A DNA stretch of 64,000 nt from Linum tenue (GCA_946122785.1 CAMGYJ010000005.1:82330547-82394546), one strand, 5' to 3'. Positions 35,155 to 47,855 are shown, numbered from the stretch's first letter. Made by a program: numbers and translations. Notes: a model not told the origin generated them from the letters alone.

Positions 35155-35557
35155 GGTCTTTTGATGTTTTTTACCTTTTGGTACTATGTTTTATTAGTAT
35201 AGGGATTTGTAAAGTGTCAAGTGATGGCATTTTCAATGCTGAAATTCCATTTGCCAATTTGATTGCTCATTAGCTCCTATAATGAAATGAAGGAATTTGG
35301 GATTAGAAAGCAGTAATAGTAGCAGTGATGTTTGTTTTGTACATGGTTAACTCAACAATAAGCTAAATATCATAACTAAATATCAACAATAAGTTATATT
35401 TGTCAAATTTTACATCAACCACCCCTAAAACTGTTATTAGACTTACAAAATAACTTAGCGTTCACATATTTAGTACGCTTACAAAATATGAGACATAACA
35501 TAGGAGTGTACCACTAATTACATTAATCCGATCATATTGACAATACCTACATGCTAT
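35155..35557. other. short intergenic stretch, nothing recognised
   Basis: AT-rich with no element or gene identified. Confidence 0.4.
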
Positions 35558-36215
35558 TCAGTTATCCGATGGGAAGAACATTTTCACCAAGAATATATCA
35601 AAATAATTCCCCACGTCGTTCCAAGGACTAATTGTGACCATGGCCTCATATGATTTTTCACCAATCAAGTTGAGAAGTATAACATAATCGGCATTGTCAA
35701 TCTCTGAAGGATTGACTACAGAAGAAATGATTCTTCGCAAGTATAATGATGGAAAAACGACCTCAACATCAGTTATATCATCTTCAATGGTCAAGTGAAT
35801 CAAAAATACCCTGGATGCATTACACCAAGACCTCCTCAGCTCTATTACACGACCGGAGAAAATGTATGAAGTGCCATGATATAATTGAAAAGGAAGGGTT
35901 TTGCAAAAGTAAACAAATAAGATACAAATTAATAAGATAAGGAACAGAAAAAGGATAAATAACAAATATATTATCTTAGTCACCTGATTGTCACAATCCA
36001 ATTGGTTTGGGATAAGATCTATGGTTTTAACAATCTCAGACATAGCTACGGCATTTTGATAATTCAGATTCACAACGAAATCATCACCGAGGGTAAAAAA
36101 CCTATAATTTAAACAATTAGCAATTGCATTCATTATCTAGGAGAACACAAGAATATGATATTATATAGGGTTAGAACAGCAATACTTACGGATTCCATTG
36201 AGGTATGATGTCCAT
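35558..36215 (-). CDS. hypothetical two-exon gene
   Basis: A short first exon (36190-36215, starting ATGGACATC) ends at GTAAGTATT. An acceptor TATAG at 36102 opens a second segment, and codon phase is preserved across the junction (CC|G). The second segment runs to a stop at 35558, giving about 190 residues. A possible further donor GTGACTAAG at 35983 has no convincing in-phase acceptor. Without it, the frame encodes a strongly hydrophobic stretch (LLFILFLFLILLICILF) that would be a membrane helix or simply unspliced intron. No family recognised. Confidence 0.35.
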
Positions 36216-37709
36216 GTTGGTCAATATACGTTTCTGATTTCCTTCGGATCAATCTCTATTCTTTCAAGAACCTGTCGTGTTTAGGATCATTAAAAGAAAT
36301 AATATCAGTTGTTGTTCTAGACCGCAGCACATATCCCCTTTCCAATGTTGAATTCTAACAATATGTTTTTCAATTGAATTCTCCTAATTACTTAAATAAT
36401 TGTAAGGTTTAGGGAAGCATTTTATAATTGAGATGTTGCAATTTGGACTGACACTAATAAACTAAACATATACAAAAGAAGAGAAGTAAACAATACGAAA
36501 GAAAGGAGGACTCTGTCAATTCGTCAGAGTTTTTGTTATGGAACAGGATGCTGCTTCGTTTGACCTAATGCCCTGCTCACTCGAAATTTTCTTGGCAGGT
36601 CCTTTTCTCATCAACCAGTGTCTTAGTTGTATTCCATAGGCAATACGTAATCAAAATCTAAGAAAACAACTTTGATAAATGCGTCCTGAAGTACTGCTCA
36701 TTCCTACGTCAAGATTAAATAAATAAGAATATATAATGTCGCTTATTTTAATAAATGGAACCACATTGTATCTAAAGGTATGGAAACTAACGTACCTGTG
36801 GAGCTGGCAAGTGTTTGCTGGGAATCTCTGATTGAAACATAGAAAAGCTATCCAAGGCCAAGGGTTTAGCAAATCGGGAGAAAAAGAAGTTGATTGGGAG
36901 AAGTTGCGAGGTGGGTTTACAGAAATCACCTTCCCACAATCAGAATAAAAGTTGGCATTTAGATAGGGGAGCAGGGGAGGGCATCCATGCAAGGAATTTA
37001 TCTCCGCTTGCTGGTTTCATCGGAGAGTGAACAGAGGCGTAAAAGGGAAGAAGGAAGAGGAAACGTTTCCTCCCAATTTGGTTATTGTCTATTTAAGTTT
37101 AGGTTAATAGATACAGTAAAGAAAAAAAATTATAATTTAATTTGGGCTAAACATAATAGAAATGCAACAGATAGCCTTTGTGGTTTCAAATTGGACTAAT
37201 GGGCTTCTATGAACGACCCAAAAATAATCACTAATTTAATCCACCTAGCCGGCCAACAGGCCGGCCCCTCTGCTAGTATGAATGAACCATAAACATAAAA
37301 AGACTTGGGCCCATAAACATCAAAAAGACCCAGCTCACTTTCTTGATATCAATTGAGCCAAAGCCCACGAAGGCTGATCGGAGAAATTTCGCCACGCACT
37401 TGTCAATGAATATTCCAGTATATCTGACGTGAGCTGGATATGTGCAGAACAGACACGTGTTGAGAAGGTAAAACAATATGAATAAAGCCAGAACAGAGGT
37501 CCTCTCGCATTAACGAACTGTTAAATCCATAGGAAGGAAGGAAGGAATCTACATAGAACTTTTTACTTTTGAGAGACGGGGAAAAACCAACACTGCAATC
37601 AAACTAATATTGTGAACTCTCAACGTGAAAGGAAACTACTAGAATTGACACACTGCAAATCTTCTCTCCAATACGACCAAATTTCAAGTTGCTATATGAA
37701 CTTCTTCTT
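36216..37709. other. intergenic DNA with an inverted repeat copy
   Basis: No supportable gene. 37208-37264 is an inverted relative of 34235-34300. The segment immediately left of 37710 is the 3' flank of the decarboxylase gene. Confidence 0.4.
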
Positions 37710-40040
37710 CTACTGTGGGTTGGGTGGGCGGCTGTTTGCAGCGGAGACTCTGGAGCCCCATTCCAACAGTTCTTTGCTGGTGTCATCCTTGTGAACAATC
37801 ACCTCAATGAAGCACAAGCTATCCTTCTTTTCTCCTGTAGCCGTCTCAATGGCTTCAATCAACTCCTCTTCACAGTATACCTGTTGGAACAGTTTGGGGC
37901 AACATGGTCAGGTGAAATGCCCTGTTCAATAGAAAGCTGTGTTCGATTTGATAACTTAATTAATAAGATCTCACCTTAGTTGTCCAGACATTGCCTTCAC
38001 CGTTATGAATTGCATCAACCAACCCGGTGTAGTTCCAGTTCTTGATCACATTGTACGGACCATCGTGGATCTCGACCTCGATGGTGTACCCACCATTGTT
38101 GATCAGGAATATGATAGTCTTCTGCTCATTTCTAATCATTGTTGAAATATCTTGCGCAGTCACCTGTCAATCATGCACACACCCATGAGGCACAAAGGTT
38201 AATTCCCGACCTACTTCAAACCACTGGACTTCCAGGGACAATATATAATTGGTCTCAGTTGCATACCTGAAAGCTACCATCACCAATGCAAGCAATCACA
38301 CGCTTCTCCGGCACAGCTTGAGCATATCCAAGAGTAGCACCAACTGACCAACCTATTGAACCATACTGCATCTGAAATTCATACCTGAAAATCCAAAAAA
38401 ACCCAATGATTCTCTTTGGTCGAAACAGCCCAAAGTCACTTACAAGAAGAAGGAATTTGATTGCTTACCCGCATCCCTCGGGCAATTTAAGCTTCTGGCA
38501 ATTGAACCAGGAGTCTCCTGTCTCAGCAATCACAGCAGTCTCACCAGAGAGCATCTTCTGTATGTGCTGGAACAGCACATTCACCCTCAAAGGCTCCTTA
38601 GGCTCACCCTTCAGAGGAACTCCCTCGGGGACAAAGATCCTATGGTAGTTCTCATACGCGGTAGTGTTCTTCTCCAGCTTCTTAGCAAGCCCTTGCAGGA
38701 AATCCTTCATCAGAACACATCCAAATGCAGGGCCGTTGGCAATCACCACGCGGTCAGGCTGCACAACAATCGCCTTCTCCTTCTTGAGAAGCAACGAGTA
38801 ACCAACAGAGCTGTAGTCATTGAAGATGGGCCCGGCGAACAAGTAAGCATCGGCCGATTCAACAATCTCGGCACAGAAGGCCGTGCTGACCGCGCCCCAG
38901 TAGGTCCCGATGAAACGAGGATGGTGCTCTGGGACTAGCCCTTTCCCAGAGGGCATCACGGCGAGAGCATAGCCAGAAGCATCCGCCAGCTCGACGAAAG
39001 CATCGCAAGCCTTGGCCACCCGAAGTTTGGGCCCGCCGACCAAAACTGGCTTCACCGCCTTGTTCAGAAACTCCGCAGCTGCTTCGATTGCGGCCTCCAG
39101 CCCCCGCTGATTGCTCAATCTACACGAAGCAGAAATCATACAAGAGATTAAACCCTAACATTAGCGGAAAACAGAGCAATCGAATGCAGAGTTGGGGAGA
39201 GAGAGAGGGGGAACTACCGTGGATTGAGAGAGAAGGGAACGGGGTCTCGGCTGAAGGTGGGGTGGGGAATTCCGGGCAAATTGCAGCCGACGCTAATGTA
39301 GACAGGCTTGCTCTCTTTCAAAGCAGTGGAAATCGCTGTGTCTATCAGCTCATGAGCATCTTCCAAGTTATTCACCACAGCCTGCCCCAAACCATCAAAG
39401 AGGGAAACAAACAAACAAAAAGCAGAGCAGTGAGCAAAATTATACCGAACACGGTTCACCATTATCGCTGAAATCAGGAGATATTTGTTGATTAATATTG
39501 AAATTAGAATAATACCTGGAAGCAGGTGACGGTCTGGAAGCATCGGAGCTCCTGAGTGAAATCGGGGAGGCCAATGGTGTGGTGGAGAACCCTGTTGGTT
39601 CCGTAATCGTTGGAGTTGGGGCCTCCGACGATGCAAATGACGGGGAGATTCTCGCTGTAAGCCCCGGCGATGGCGTTGAGAACGCTGAGACCGCCGACGG
39701 TGAAGGTGACGACGCAGGCGCCGACGCCGCGGGAGCGAGCGTAGCCGTCGGCGGCGTATCCGGCGTTGAGCTCGTTGCAGCAGCCAATGTTGGTGAGTCC
39801 GGGCTCGGCGATGAGATGGTCGAGGAGAGTGAGGTTGAAATCGCCGGGGACGGTGAAGACGTCGGTGATGCCGACCTGGACGAGGCGTCGGGCCAGGTGG
39901 CGGCCGAGCGTGGCCTCGGGATTCTTGGCGACGGAGGTCGGGATGGAGTTCTGGATGGTGGAAACGGCGCCGTTCGCGGCGGAGCACATGTCAGTGCGGT
40001 TGGGCATGCAGGCGTCGATTGATCCGATCTTAGTGTCCAT
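37710..40040 (-). CDS. PDC: pyruvate decarboxylase, six exons
   Basis: Exons (minus strand): 39516-40040, 39218-39381, 38469-39119, 38267-38384, 37975-38163 and 37710-37880. All introns are GT-AG, phases join cleanly, and the product is 605 residues, normal for plant PDC. The enzyme is a cytosolic thiamine-diphosphate (ThDP) tetramer that converts pyruvate to acetaldehyde and CO2, the entry step of ethanol fermentation under low oxygen. Visible determinants: the cofactor-activating Glu in [14 protein letters not shown] (residue 90), the His pair in HHTIG (153-154), the ThDP/Mg motif from GDGS (481) to NNGG (508-511), and Glu515 in YTIEVEIHD. The ATG at 40040 opens [11 protein letters not shown], the usual plant N-terminus. 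The catalytic signatures and splice signals look intact. The paralogue number cannot be judged here. Confidence 0.97.
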
Positions 40041-40195
40041 GGCCAATCGATCGATCGAAGGTTTGCTAGCTTTTCTTCTGTTTCCGGGGAGAAAAGGACA
40101 GGCGGAGGGATTGTATTAATTGGGGGGACGAATCAGAAAGGCGCTTCGTGTGATGAGTAGGAGAGAGCTGTGAAGAGAAGAAGGGAAGGGCTGGA

Positions 40196-40203
40196 TATTT
40201 ATA
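40196..40203 (-). promoter_or_regulatory. TATA box of the pyruvate decarboxylase gene
   Basis: TATAAATA on the minus strand lies about 156 bp upstream of the ATG, implying a leader of roughly 125 nt. A TGGTTT word near 40330 matches the core of plant anaerobic-response elements, which would suit a hypoxia-induced gene, but such a short word also occurs by chance. Confidence 0.65.
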
Positions 40204-40299
40204 GTTATAGGAAGGAGGAAGAAAAAGAAAAAGAAAAAGCGAGGAAGGGCGCGTGGGACTAGTGGTGGTTCTTGTGAATTGTGATACCATAGCTGGCTG

Positions 40300-42860
40300 C
40301 GTAGCGGGATTAATTACCAGCGGCGGTTGTGGTTTGGGGAATACGTAAGTGGGATTAATTTTAGAGCTGTCTGGGCGTGTGGATAATTATGGATGGCTTG
40401 GCGGGTACTGATCAAATAAGGACGAAAAGTGCTAAAAGTAAAAGTTTGGGGAATAGAAAGGGGGTTAAGCGTTGTTTAGTGATGATTATGTAGGGTTTGT
40501 TTGATTAAAATAAACAGGTGTCTAATTAATTTTTACTCTTGTTCCAATACAATTCATGGTATTTACCACGTATGGTAAATTGGTAATTGCTTGACACTGG
40601 CATGTGAGTACATGTTGCATGAACCGTGCATTTGTTTGCCACGATGAGTTTGCAAGATTTTGGCTCCCGACTCATTTTTAGTTTTTTTGTCATAGACATT
40701 TATTTGATTTGATTATATCGTTACAAGCTGATTATCAAATATTTAGACTTTTTTTTCATAAATTTTACTATATGTATTTAATTGTTAAAATTGTATAGAG
40801 ACAATTAAAAAAATGTCTGCCCATCACCATGTAGGGAAAAAAAATACCCTATTATGATGTTTCCAATACAAATAACAAATTCATTTGAAAAGAAGGGGGG
40901 AAACCCCCTTATTCAGTTCAGGATTTCAATGCAAGAAAGTTCTAATACTTTGTACCAATAGTAATTTCTTACACGTTTTGAACAAAATTACTCTTTTGAG
41001 AGATTGAAAAAAAAAAGAATTACTTGAATGCCAAGAGCCGAGTTATTAGCTGCGCAAGTAGTGAATTGTTTGAGCTAGCCTATAACTGGCAAATATTTGA
41101 ATGAGGTAATAGTGATTGAACTCAAATTTGTTGACCATTACTTGAGGCTCAAGGGGCGGGTAAGTATTTTTTTCACAAAGTGTGGGGAAAAGTTTTAACC
41201 GTGAATTGATACGATCGGGTTGGATAAATTTCAAGTATTCAACTTATGGTGGGAACCAAAAGGGGAATCCCTTCTACTATCTCTGTTTGGTTCTTAATAA
41301 AGTGGACTGCAAGAAAACAACGGTCAAAGAAACGTCAAACATTACACAACCCAAATCTTGCAAGTTGCACCCCATGTCAAAATATATATAATGGTTTTCA
41401 GGGGGAGCAGTTGTTCTGGATTCTGGCCCGGTTTTGGACGTAGTTTAGTAAAGTCGATTTTTCCTTAATTTTTAATATTTGTTGTGGTCTGGTTTTTGTT
41501 ATGACTTATAAGTGACCACCAATTTTTTTTTATTTCGTTTTCCTGTTGAATTTGAAAAATTAAAATTGTAACGAAAAAAAAGTTTGAATTCAATATGTTT
41601 TTGTTACATTATGAATTTTAAAATTTTATTGTTTGCATTATAGATTTGGATAGTATATTTTGATAGTTTTGTTGCATAGAGCACTAGCTATTATAGAATT
41701 TACAAATCTCAACCTAAAATATTAGATTTTCAAATTTGTGAACTTCTCGCACTTGATATTTGTCAACAATATCGTAGCCATGATTTGATACAAGGGAGTT
41801 CCGGCATAAGAAGTATCATGGACTTTTATATTTTGAAAAGGTTACCATCGAGAATTTCATATGTAATGTATATATTCAACTTAAAATAATGAGAATTCTT
41901 TTAGTAAAGGTAAGCAACGGGAGAAGTAGAATTTAGTTGTGTGGGTGTTAATTTTAGACTAATCATTCTTTGGTGAATTTTATAGTAATAAATATTACTT
42001 ATTGAATGTTGACAAAAATATTAATATTTTTTTCTTCTAAACAACTAATTTAGGGGTGCAAGTGAGTCCTTATTTCTATTCTAGACAGTGCTCATATTCG
42101 TATCATACTAGTAGTCCGGCCAAGAAAACCTCATATCGAAAGCTAAATAAGTTGACGATTGTTGGCAGCATGAAACAATTGAATCACGATTAAATTAAAA
42201 CTTCAATATAAAATATTTTATCGCTGACTTTTCTGCCACACTCATCAGTCGGTTTGATGATACTCAATTCTAGCTAGATGGATTTTACTTCCAATAATAT
42301 CTATATTTTCTTGTTGCGAGCCCAAGGCAAGGAATGTCGTGGAACCCTCTTCTTTCATGCTAGCGCCCATGTACATCAACAGACAATGGAATTGGAGTAA
42401 ATCCCTGAAACTTTGAAATTTAAGTACCAAATTCATAACATAATTAGTAAAATACTATACGAGTAAGTTATGTAAAAAATGCGTGCAAATTTTTTATTTT
42501 GTCTCTAAACTAATGATATGTTTAATAGTACGTCAATAGTTATAAAATATATAAAATTAATTATTTTATAAATAAGTTAATATATAAACAATAGTTAAGT
42601 TACCAATTTAATTCATTAAATACGAATATTAAACGTATTATAATTTATACGAATTTTATGTGTTTAGTACGAGAGACTACAAATAAATAGAAAAAATTAA
42701 ACGGCTTGACAATAATACGATACTAAAATTTTAATCAGATAAAATACATAAATTCATATAAACCTGTATTAAACAGAATATTTACATTTCATAACCCAAA
42801 TTCCATCAACAAACAAACCTTCGTTCAAACTAGTCCAATAAACGAGGAATTTTACAATGA
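40300..42860. other. AT-rich intergenic DNA, nothing recognised
   Basis: 2.5 kb without a supportable gene or a delimited element. The first few hundred bases hold the upstream promoter of the decarboxylase gene. Confidence 0.45.
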
Positions 42861-42862
42861 TA

Positions 42863-43136
42863 TATAGTATTGGTGCTATAGGTTTTTGTCTTTATAGTAC
42901 ATCTTGAAATTGTACTTTTAACATTATGGTACAACTTCAGATTGTACCTATACTTTTTGTACAAATTCTTTTATGGTACAACTTAAACTTGTACCTTTAT
43001 GTGATGATACAATTTCAAATTGTAAAGTTGTACCATAAAATAATGATACAAATTCCTTTATAGTACAACCTAAACTTATACATTTAATGTTATAATACAA
43101 CTTCAAGTTATACAATAAAGCACCAATACACTATAT
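42863..43136. mobile_element. palindromic MITE-like repeat
   Basis: The edges are inverted (TATAGTATTGGTGCT against AGCACCAATACACTATA), and the interior repeats TACAACTT.AA.TTGTACC blocks that pair with one another. The unit would fold into a long imperfect hairpin. A TA target duplication is possible but not distinguishable, so the superfamily is unassigned. Confidence 0.6.
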
Positions 43137-43880
43137 AGATGCTTCCAATAAACACGACCTCGTGGTGCTACAAACCAGTAGGAAAGGCTCGATCAACTTT
43201 TTGACAAGGCCGAGTCCCTGGTTTTCTGAAAACCAAAGATGTGTATTATTGGCTTAGCTGTAACACAAAAGCGGTAATGGCAAGTGCGAGTTCTCATTAA
43301 TTTTTTTGACAGGTCGCTCTCATTCATCTTAAATCCATTAAAATTGGACAAATTAGGGAATTTGTTTTGGAGAGTGGATGAGTAAAATATTGGAGAGGAG
43401 GAGAGGTGAATTGCTGCGATGCACGTGGAGGACATGCATGTACATACGTATTTTTATTTTCATTCACGTCATTTAGTGTTTATTTATGTAAGCATTATGG
43501 TTATTCATGTAATAATATAAGTTATTCAAAAATTAGACTTTTTCTCTAATAAATTGTATTTGCTATATTTTATGTAATTAAATTTGAATTCTCAATTAAT
43601 CTGTAAAAATGTGTTGCATTGATCATAATCTCTACACAATTACATCTACTTTTACATATTTCAAAGTTTAAAATTTAATTTTACAACGACGTTAATAATT
43701 TCAGTGAAAGGGCGTGCTCGAGGAGACTCTGATGGGACTTTGTATGGTGGATCTTTGACTCGAGATAGCATCCCCGATCAAGGTTTTTTAGGCTAATGCC
43801 TGGAGTTTAGACTTGCAGATCGCAAGGAGGAGGAAATAGCCAGCTTGAGAACACCATAGGATGCTACCAAAAACCTTATG
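43137..43880. other. intergenic DNA, nothing recognised
   Basis: No gene. The 80-codon minus-strand frame at 43193-43435 has no recognisable content. Confidence 0.4.
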
Positions 43881-44226
43881 GAGGAGATGGCAGCAGTATT
43901 GTGGCCAGTAGCGGAAGAAGAGTGACCACGATGAGAGGAGCAGGTGCAGTGGTCGATGCCGCTACGACACCCGGTGTAGCTCGACTAGGACCCTGAGCCC
44001 CTCCAAAGGGGTTCGCCAGGTTGTCCCCAGTGGAGATCGAGCAGAAGAGGCGGGAAGGGAAATGTGTTAACTGCAACGAGAGATTCACCTTCAGACATCA
44101 GGGAGCGAGCCCGGTTTGATGATGTTGTTGGGACGTTGGGAGGATGAAGCTGAGGATGAGACGGAGGAGGCAAGGAAGAAGAACCAGAACATGGAGGATC
44201 AACCTTGAGTCAAGGATGTTCTCAAG
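43880..44226 (+). pseudogene. Ty3/gypsy gag fragment with Cys knuckle
   Basis: The reading frame gives PVEIEQKRREGKCVNCNERF, the segment that precedes and begins the plant gypsy gag knuckle. The final cysteine is lost (RHQGAS instead of H.C) and a stop follows at about 44118. An acidic tract (EDEAEDETEEARKK) and a second stop come next. A purine tract and TGTTAGAAACACAG at about 44235 suggest the start of a 3' LTR directly after gag, as in gag-only elements. Confidence 0.6.
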
Positions 44227-44234
44227 GAGGACGA

Positions 44235-44990
44235 GATGTTAGAAACACAGATATTTGTTATTTTAAGCATTTGAACTCATTTGTCGTTTATTGACGTTTG
44301 TGACACTTAGGAATTATTTGGCTATTTTTAGAATAATTAGGGAGTATTTCGTTAAGTCATATTGTTTGAGTAGAAAAATGAAATTTATCAAGTTATATAT
44401 TCTATAATTAGTAAGATTATTAATTACGCAATTATAGAACGAAAATCACTAAACCCTACTCCCTTCCTTCCTCCCTCTTTCACGTCGAGTTTTTTCTCTC
44501 TTTCTCCTAGCTACTACCACAACTTCTTCTTCCTCTTTCCCTCCTCAATTTCAAATTTCCATTCCCAATCTCCTTCCAATCCCTATTGATCTAGCTAAAT
44601 TCTCCATTTTATGCATAAAGTTGGGAGCCCAAGATCACTGTTTCTAATATGAGGATCATGATATTCTTTCTTCTTAGAGGCTACAATAGAGGGTTCTCAT
44701 CATCTTGTGTTGAAATCATCCCATTAATAAAGTCGATCTTGTTACCAAGTGCGCTGTACATAGCATTGCTCTGGTCGTTGTAGTTGGTGGAGGTTAACTT
44801 CTCACCTACCAGAATCAACCTGATTGCTCTGGACATGAAGGTGATGGGGGCCATACATTAGGTCTTGCATCAGCCGTAGTTGTTGTTGGCCCAGCATTGT
44901 GCTTGGCTGCTTGGGTTTACCATCTAAGCTCACATATCATAACACCAAAAATTAGATGAAAACCTTAAACTTAGGTTCTTCTCATTCATC
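44235..44990 (+). repeat. possible 3' LTR after the gag fragment
   Basis: Starts TGTTAGAAACACAG after AAGGAGGACGAGA. A CT-rich leader-like stretch at 44460-44590 follows an AT-rich segment, the usual LTR layout. The right boundary and the partner LTR were not found. Confidence 0.3.
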
Positions 44991-44998
44991 ATTTTGGT

Positions 44999-45708
44999 TA
45001 GGGCTAGGCAAGTGGGTAGTTGATCCGCAACCTCGATCCATCCGCAAACAAGTCGAACCGTAGTGGGTGAGTTATTAATGTGAGTGAATAGCGAATTGAT
45101 AAATCTCCTATTTGCACTTAATCGGGTGGATGATGGATGGACAGTGAGTCACCCGAATCACTTGCACTATATTTTCACATGAATATGGTGTTTCTTATTT
45201 ACTATCGAATAGTCATCATATTTACTAAGCGCACTTCACGATAACTATTGACTTCCATAGATGGAGAATAAATAATATTTTTCCACTAATATTATTGGTT
45301 GCTATGTTCTCAGATAATAGGATGTAAATTATAAACTATTTATTGTATCAAAGTCGCAAAATGCGTTAATTTTCTCTACGCAAACGGTTGATGGAGTAAT
45401 GAAAAATATAATGCAAATATTACACGGATCCATATGAGACTAAGTCAGAAGTGTCTAAACTGATATAGTCTTAATAATTTGTGAAGAATTTATTATAAAT
45501 GTTATTCAATTTTCTTAATTACTAGATGGAGAATTGGTTTTACGGGTTGACCCAAAACCCAACCGCATCTATCAGCCACCCATCCAACCCAATTCAAAGG
45601 AGAATGTGGGTGAATAGCGACAGATTACAATCAATTACACCAATCCGCTAGTAGGTCATTTGAAACCAAACCCCACCCAACCCGCTGATTCCCCACCCTG
45701 AATACCTA
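44999..45708. mobile_element. non-autonomous hAT-type element, 710 bp
   Basis: An exact 8-bp duplication ATTTTGGT (44991-44998 and 45709-45716) brackets a unit beginning TAGGGCTAGGCAAGTGGG. Its right end, inverted, begins TAGGTATTCAGGGTGGGG. The termini are only loosely inverted, but subterminal GTGGGT/ACCCAC words match in kind on both sides. No transposase frame is present. Confidence 0.75.
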
Positions 45709-45716
45709 ATTTTGGT

Positions 45717-46216
45717 TTAAACTTTAAAATCAAGGAGCAAAGCAAAAAAAGACAACGAGCAACTTATTAGCTATTATTTATAGAGGAAAAACATACAGAA
45801 CAAAAGACAAGGAAACAAAGTCTGAAGTGTGAAAGGGGAAACATGCTACAATGACGCCTCGTTCTTATCTCTAAGATGTCTCAAGCAAGAACTGAAATAT
45901 TATATAGAGATTGTACTGGAAAAGTTAACAATGAAGTATTTTATTATGAAATTATAGTTTATTGTAATTTAACAATTTCATATTGTTAATACTGCATACC
46001 AATTTAGCCTTCAATATGAGTTTTTCTGGTCGAACCTTTGATACGATATGATATTTTACTCCTTGGTCTCAAGACAAAGTTGCTCCACTCGAACAACATA
46101 ATTGCTTGTGCAACTTCGGGCTCGAGTCCTAAACTGATGGATCAACACTGGTTAACCATCCTACTCACCTTTCTTACAATGCATTAAGATCAGGGCCATT
46201 AATCGTTACTAAGGAG
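45717..46216. other. intergenic DNA, nothing recognised
   Basis: AT-rich sequence with no gene or element identified. Confidence 0.4.
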
Positions 46217-47741
46217 TAAGGGGTCGTTTGGTTTTGATGATTGTTTGGTGGGGAGTTACAATGCATGTATTGTTCACAATGCATTGTATTTTTTTTTTTT
46301 GAATTTCTGCACAAACAATAATGCATTTTTGAATTTCTGTACAAACAATATATGCATTATTTGCTTGATTTGACACAAACTATCCACTAAAAAAAAAGTA
46401 GGTTTGGGGACGACAAAAGTTGTCCCCGGAAATAGGAAAAATTGTCCCTATAACTTTTGGGGACGACTAAATCGTCCCCAATATATGGTGCCCTATACTC
46501 TTGTCCTCTATTCTTTTGGGGACGACAAAAATATAGGTCGTCCCATTACTAGGGACGACTGTCGTCCCCGATACTCACAAGTCGTCACCTCATTTTTTTC
46601 CATGAAAGACAAAATGGCGTCCCTATAACTATAACTTTAATGACATTAAGTCGTCTCCTAAACATCATTTCCAGGGACAAACTATTGTCCCACATAATCG
46701 ATTTCATTATTGTGCTGGACCTATATGGGGATAATATATCGTTCCCATTTCTTTTTATAGGATCGACATGTCGTTCCTATAACTATCAAATTGGAGTCCA
46801 AATATCGTCCCTAAAAGTTTTATTCAAGGACTACGAGTGGTCTCTTATACTAAATATTTAGAGACAGCTAGTTGTCACCTATGCTTTTTAGGGACGAACA
46901 ATTGTCCCTTGACCTATGTGTTGAAGGACGATGAGTTGTCTCTTATGGACCTTTTGGAAATGACTAATTGTCCCTTATGTAACTCGTATAAACAACTTCT
47001 TGGCTCTTAACATATTTCTTTTGGGATGTTAATGGTCTTGTAACCTTAATCCTTTTAGAGATGAGAAATTGTCTACTAGAGTAGACTCCCAACCAAAACT
47101 TTGAAGTTGGTAACGAGGACAAGATTTTAATCGAAAGCTCAGGCAACATCTCAACTATTATTTCAATCCACGAGGAAACATTGTACACTTGCATAAATAA
47201 AATTCAATATAGAAAATAAAAATAAAAGTCGATTTGGCAAAGAAAACGCCAAATCACCAAAACAAGCACCAGTATTCTTGCTAGATCTCTGTGGCGAACT
47301 GCTCTTTCCATTGCTTCATTCGCTCCCTACGTTATGTTTCCCTCTCCCTTGCCTAATCTTCGCCATCTCCAGTATCCATCCCACGAGAATAACAACCAAA
47401 AACCCGTCATAAGCTTAGGAAATTACAGATATAATAAAAATGAACAATATCAACCACTTGTACAAAAGAAACTCATAAGTCATAATATACTCCATTGAAA
47501 TCCAAAAAAAAAACTTATAAGAATTATATTTGAATTTGTACCATATATAGCCGACTAGGACGAAAGCAAGGGAACGGTGATGAATATGGGATTGATAAGC
47601 GCCTATTTGGAGCTTGAAGAAACAGCGACGTCTGATATTATGTAAAGATGGGGAGGTAGATTCGTCGCCGGCAGTCCTATCGAATAGACAAAAGAAGGAA
47701 GAGAGTGGAGGCCATTTAGGCGACTGGCGAGTGAAATGGAT

Positions 47742-47855
47742 AGATTGGGTAGAAGTAGGGTTTGTAGGGTTTTTATTTCGATTGATGGTGTGGATGAAAG
47801 ATTGGGTAGAAGTAGGGTTTGTAGGGTTTTTATTTCGATTGATGGTGTGGATGAA
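47742..47855 (+). repeat. 57-bp perfect tandem duplication
   Basis: Two adjacent copies of a 57-bp unit starting AGATTGGGTAGAAGTAGGG. The length is a multiple of three, so frames through it stay open. That is why two apparent proteins with a repeated 19-residue block appear here; neither has recognisable content. Confidence 0.92.

Noticed and set aside
39214..40119. Several long frames overlapping the decarboxylase first exons
   Set aside because: Compositional by-products of a GC-rich exon; Arg/Ala-rich with no domain, and the PDC exons explain the region.
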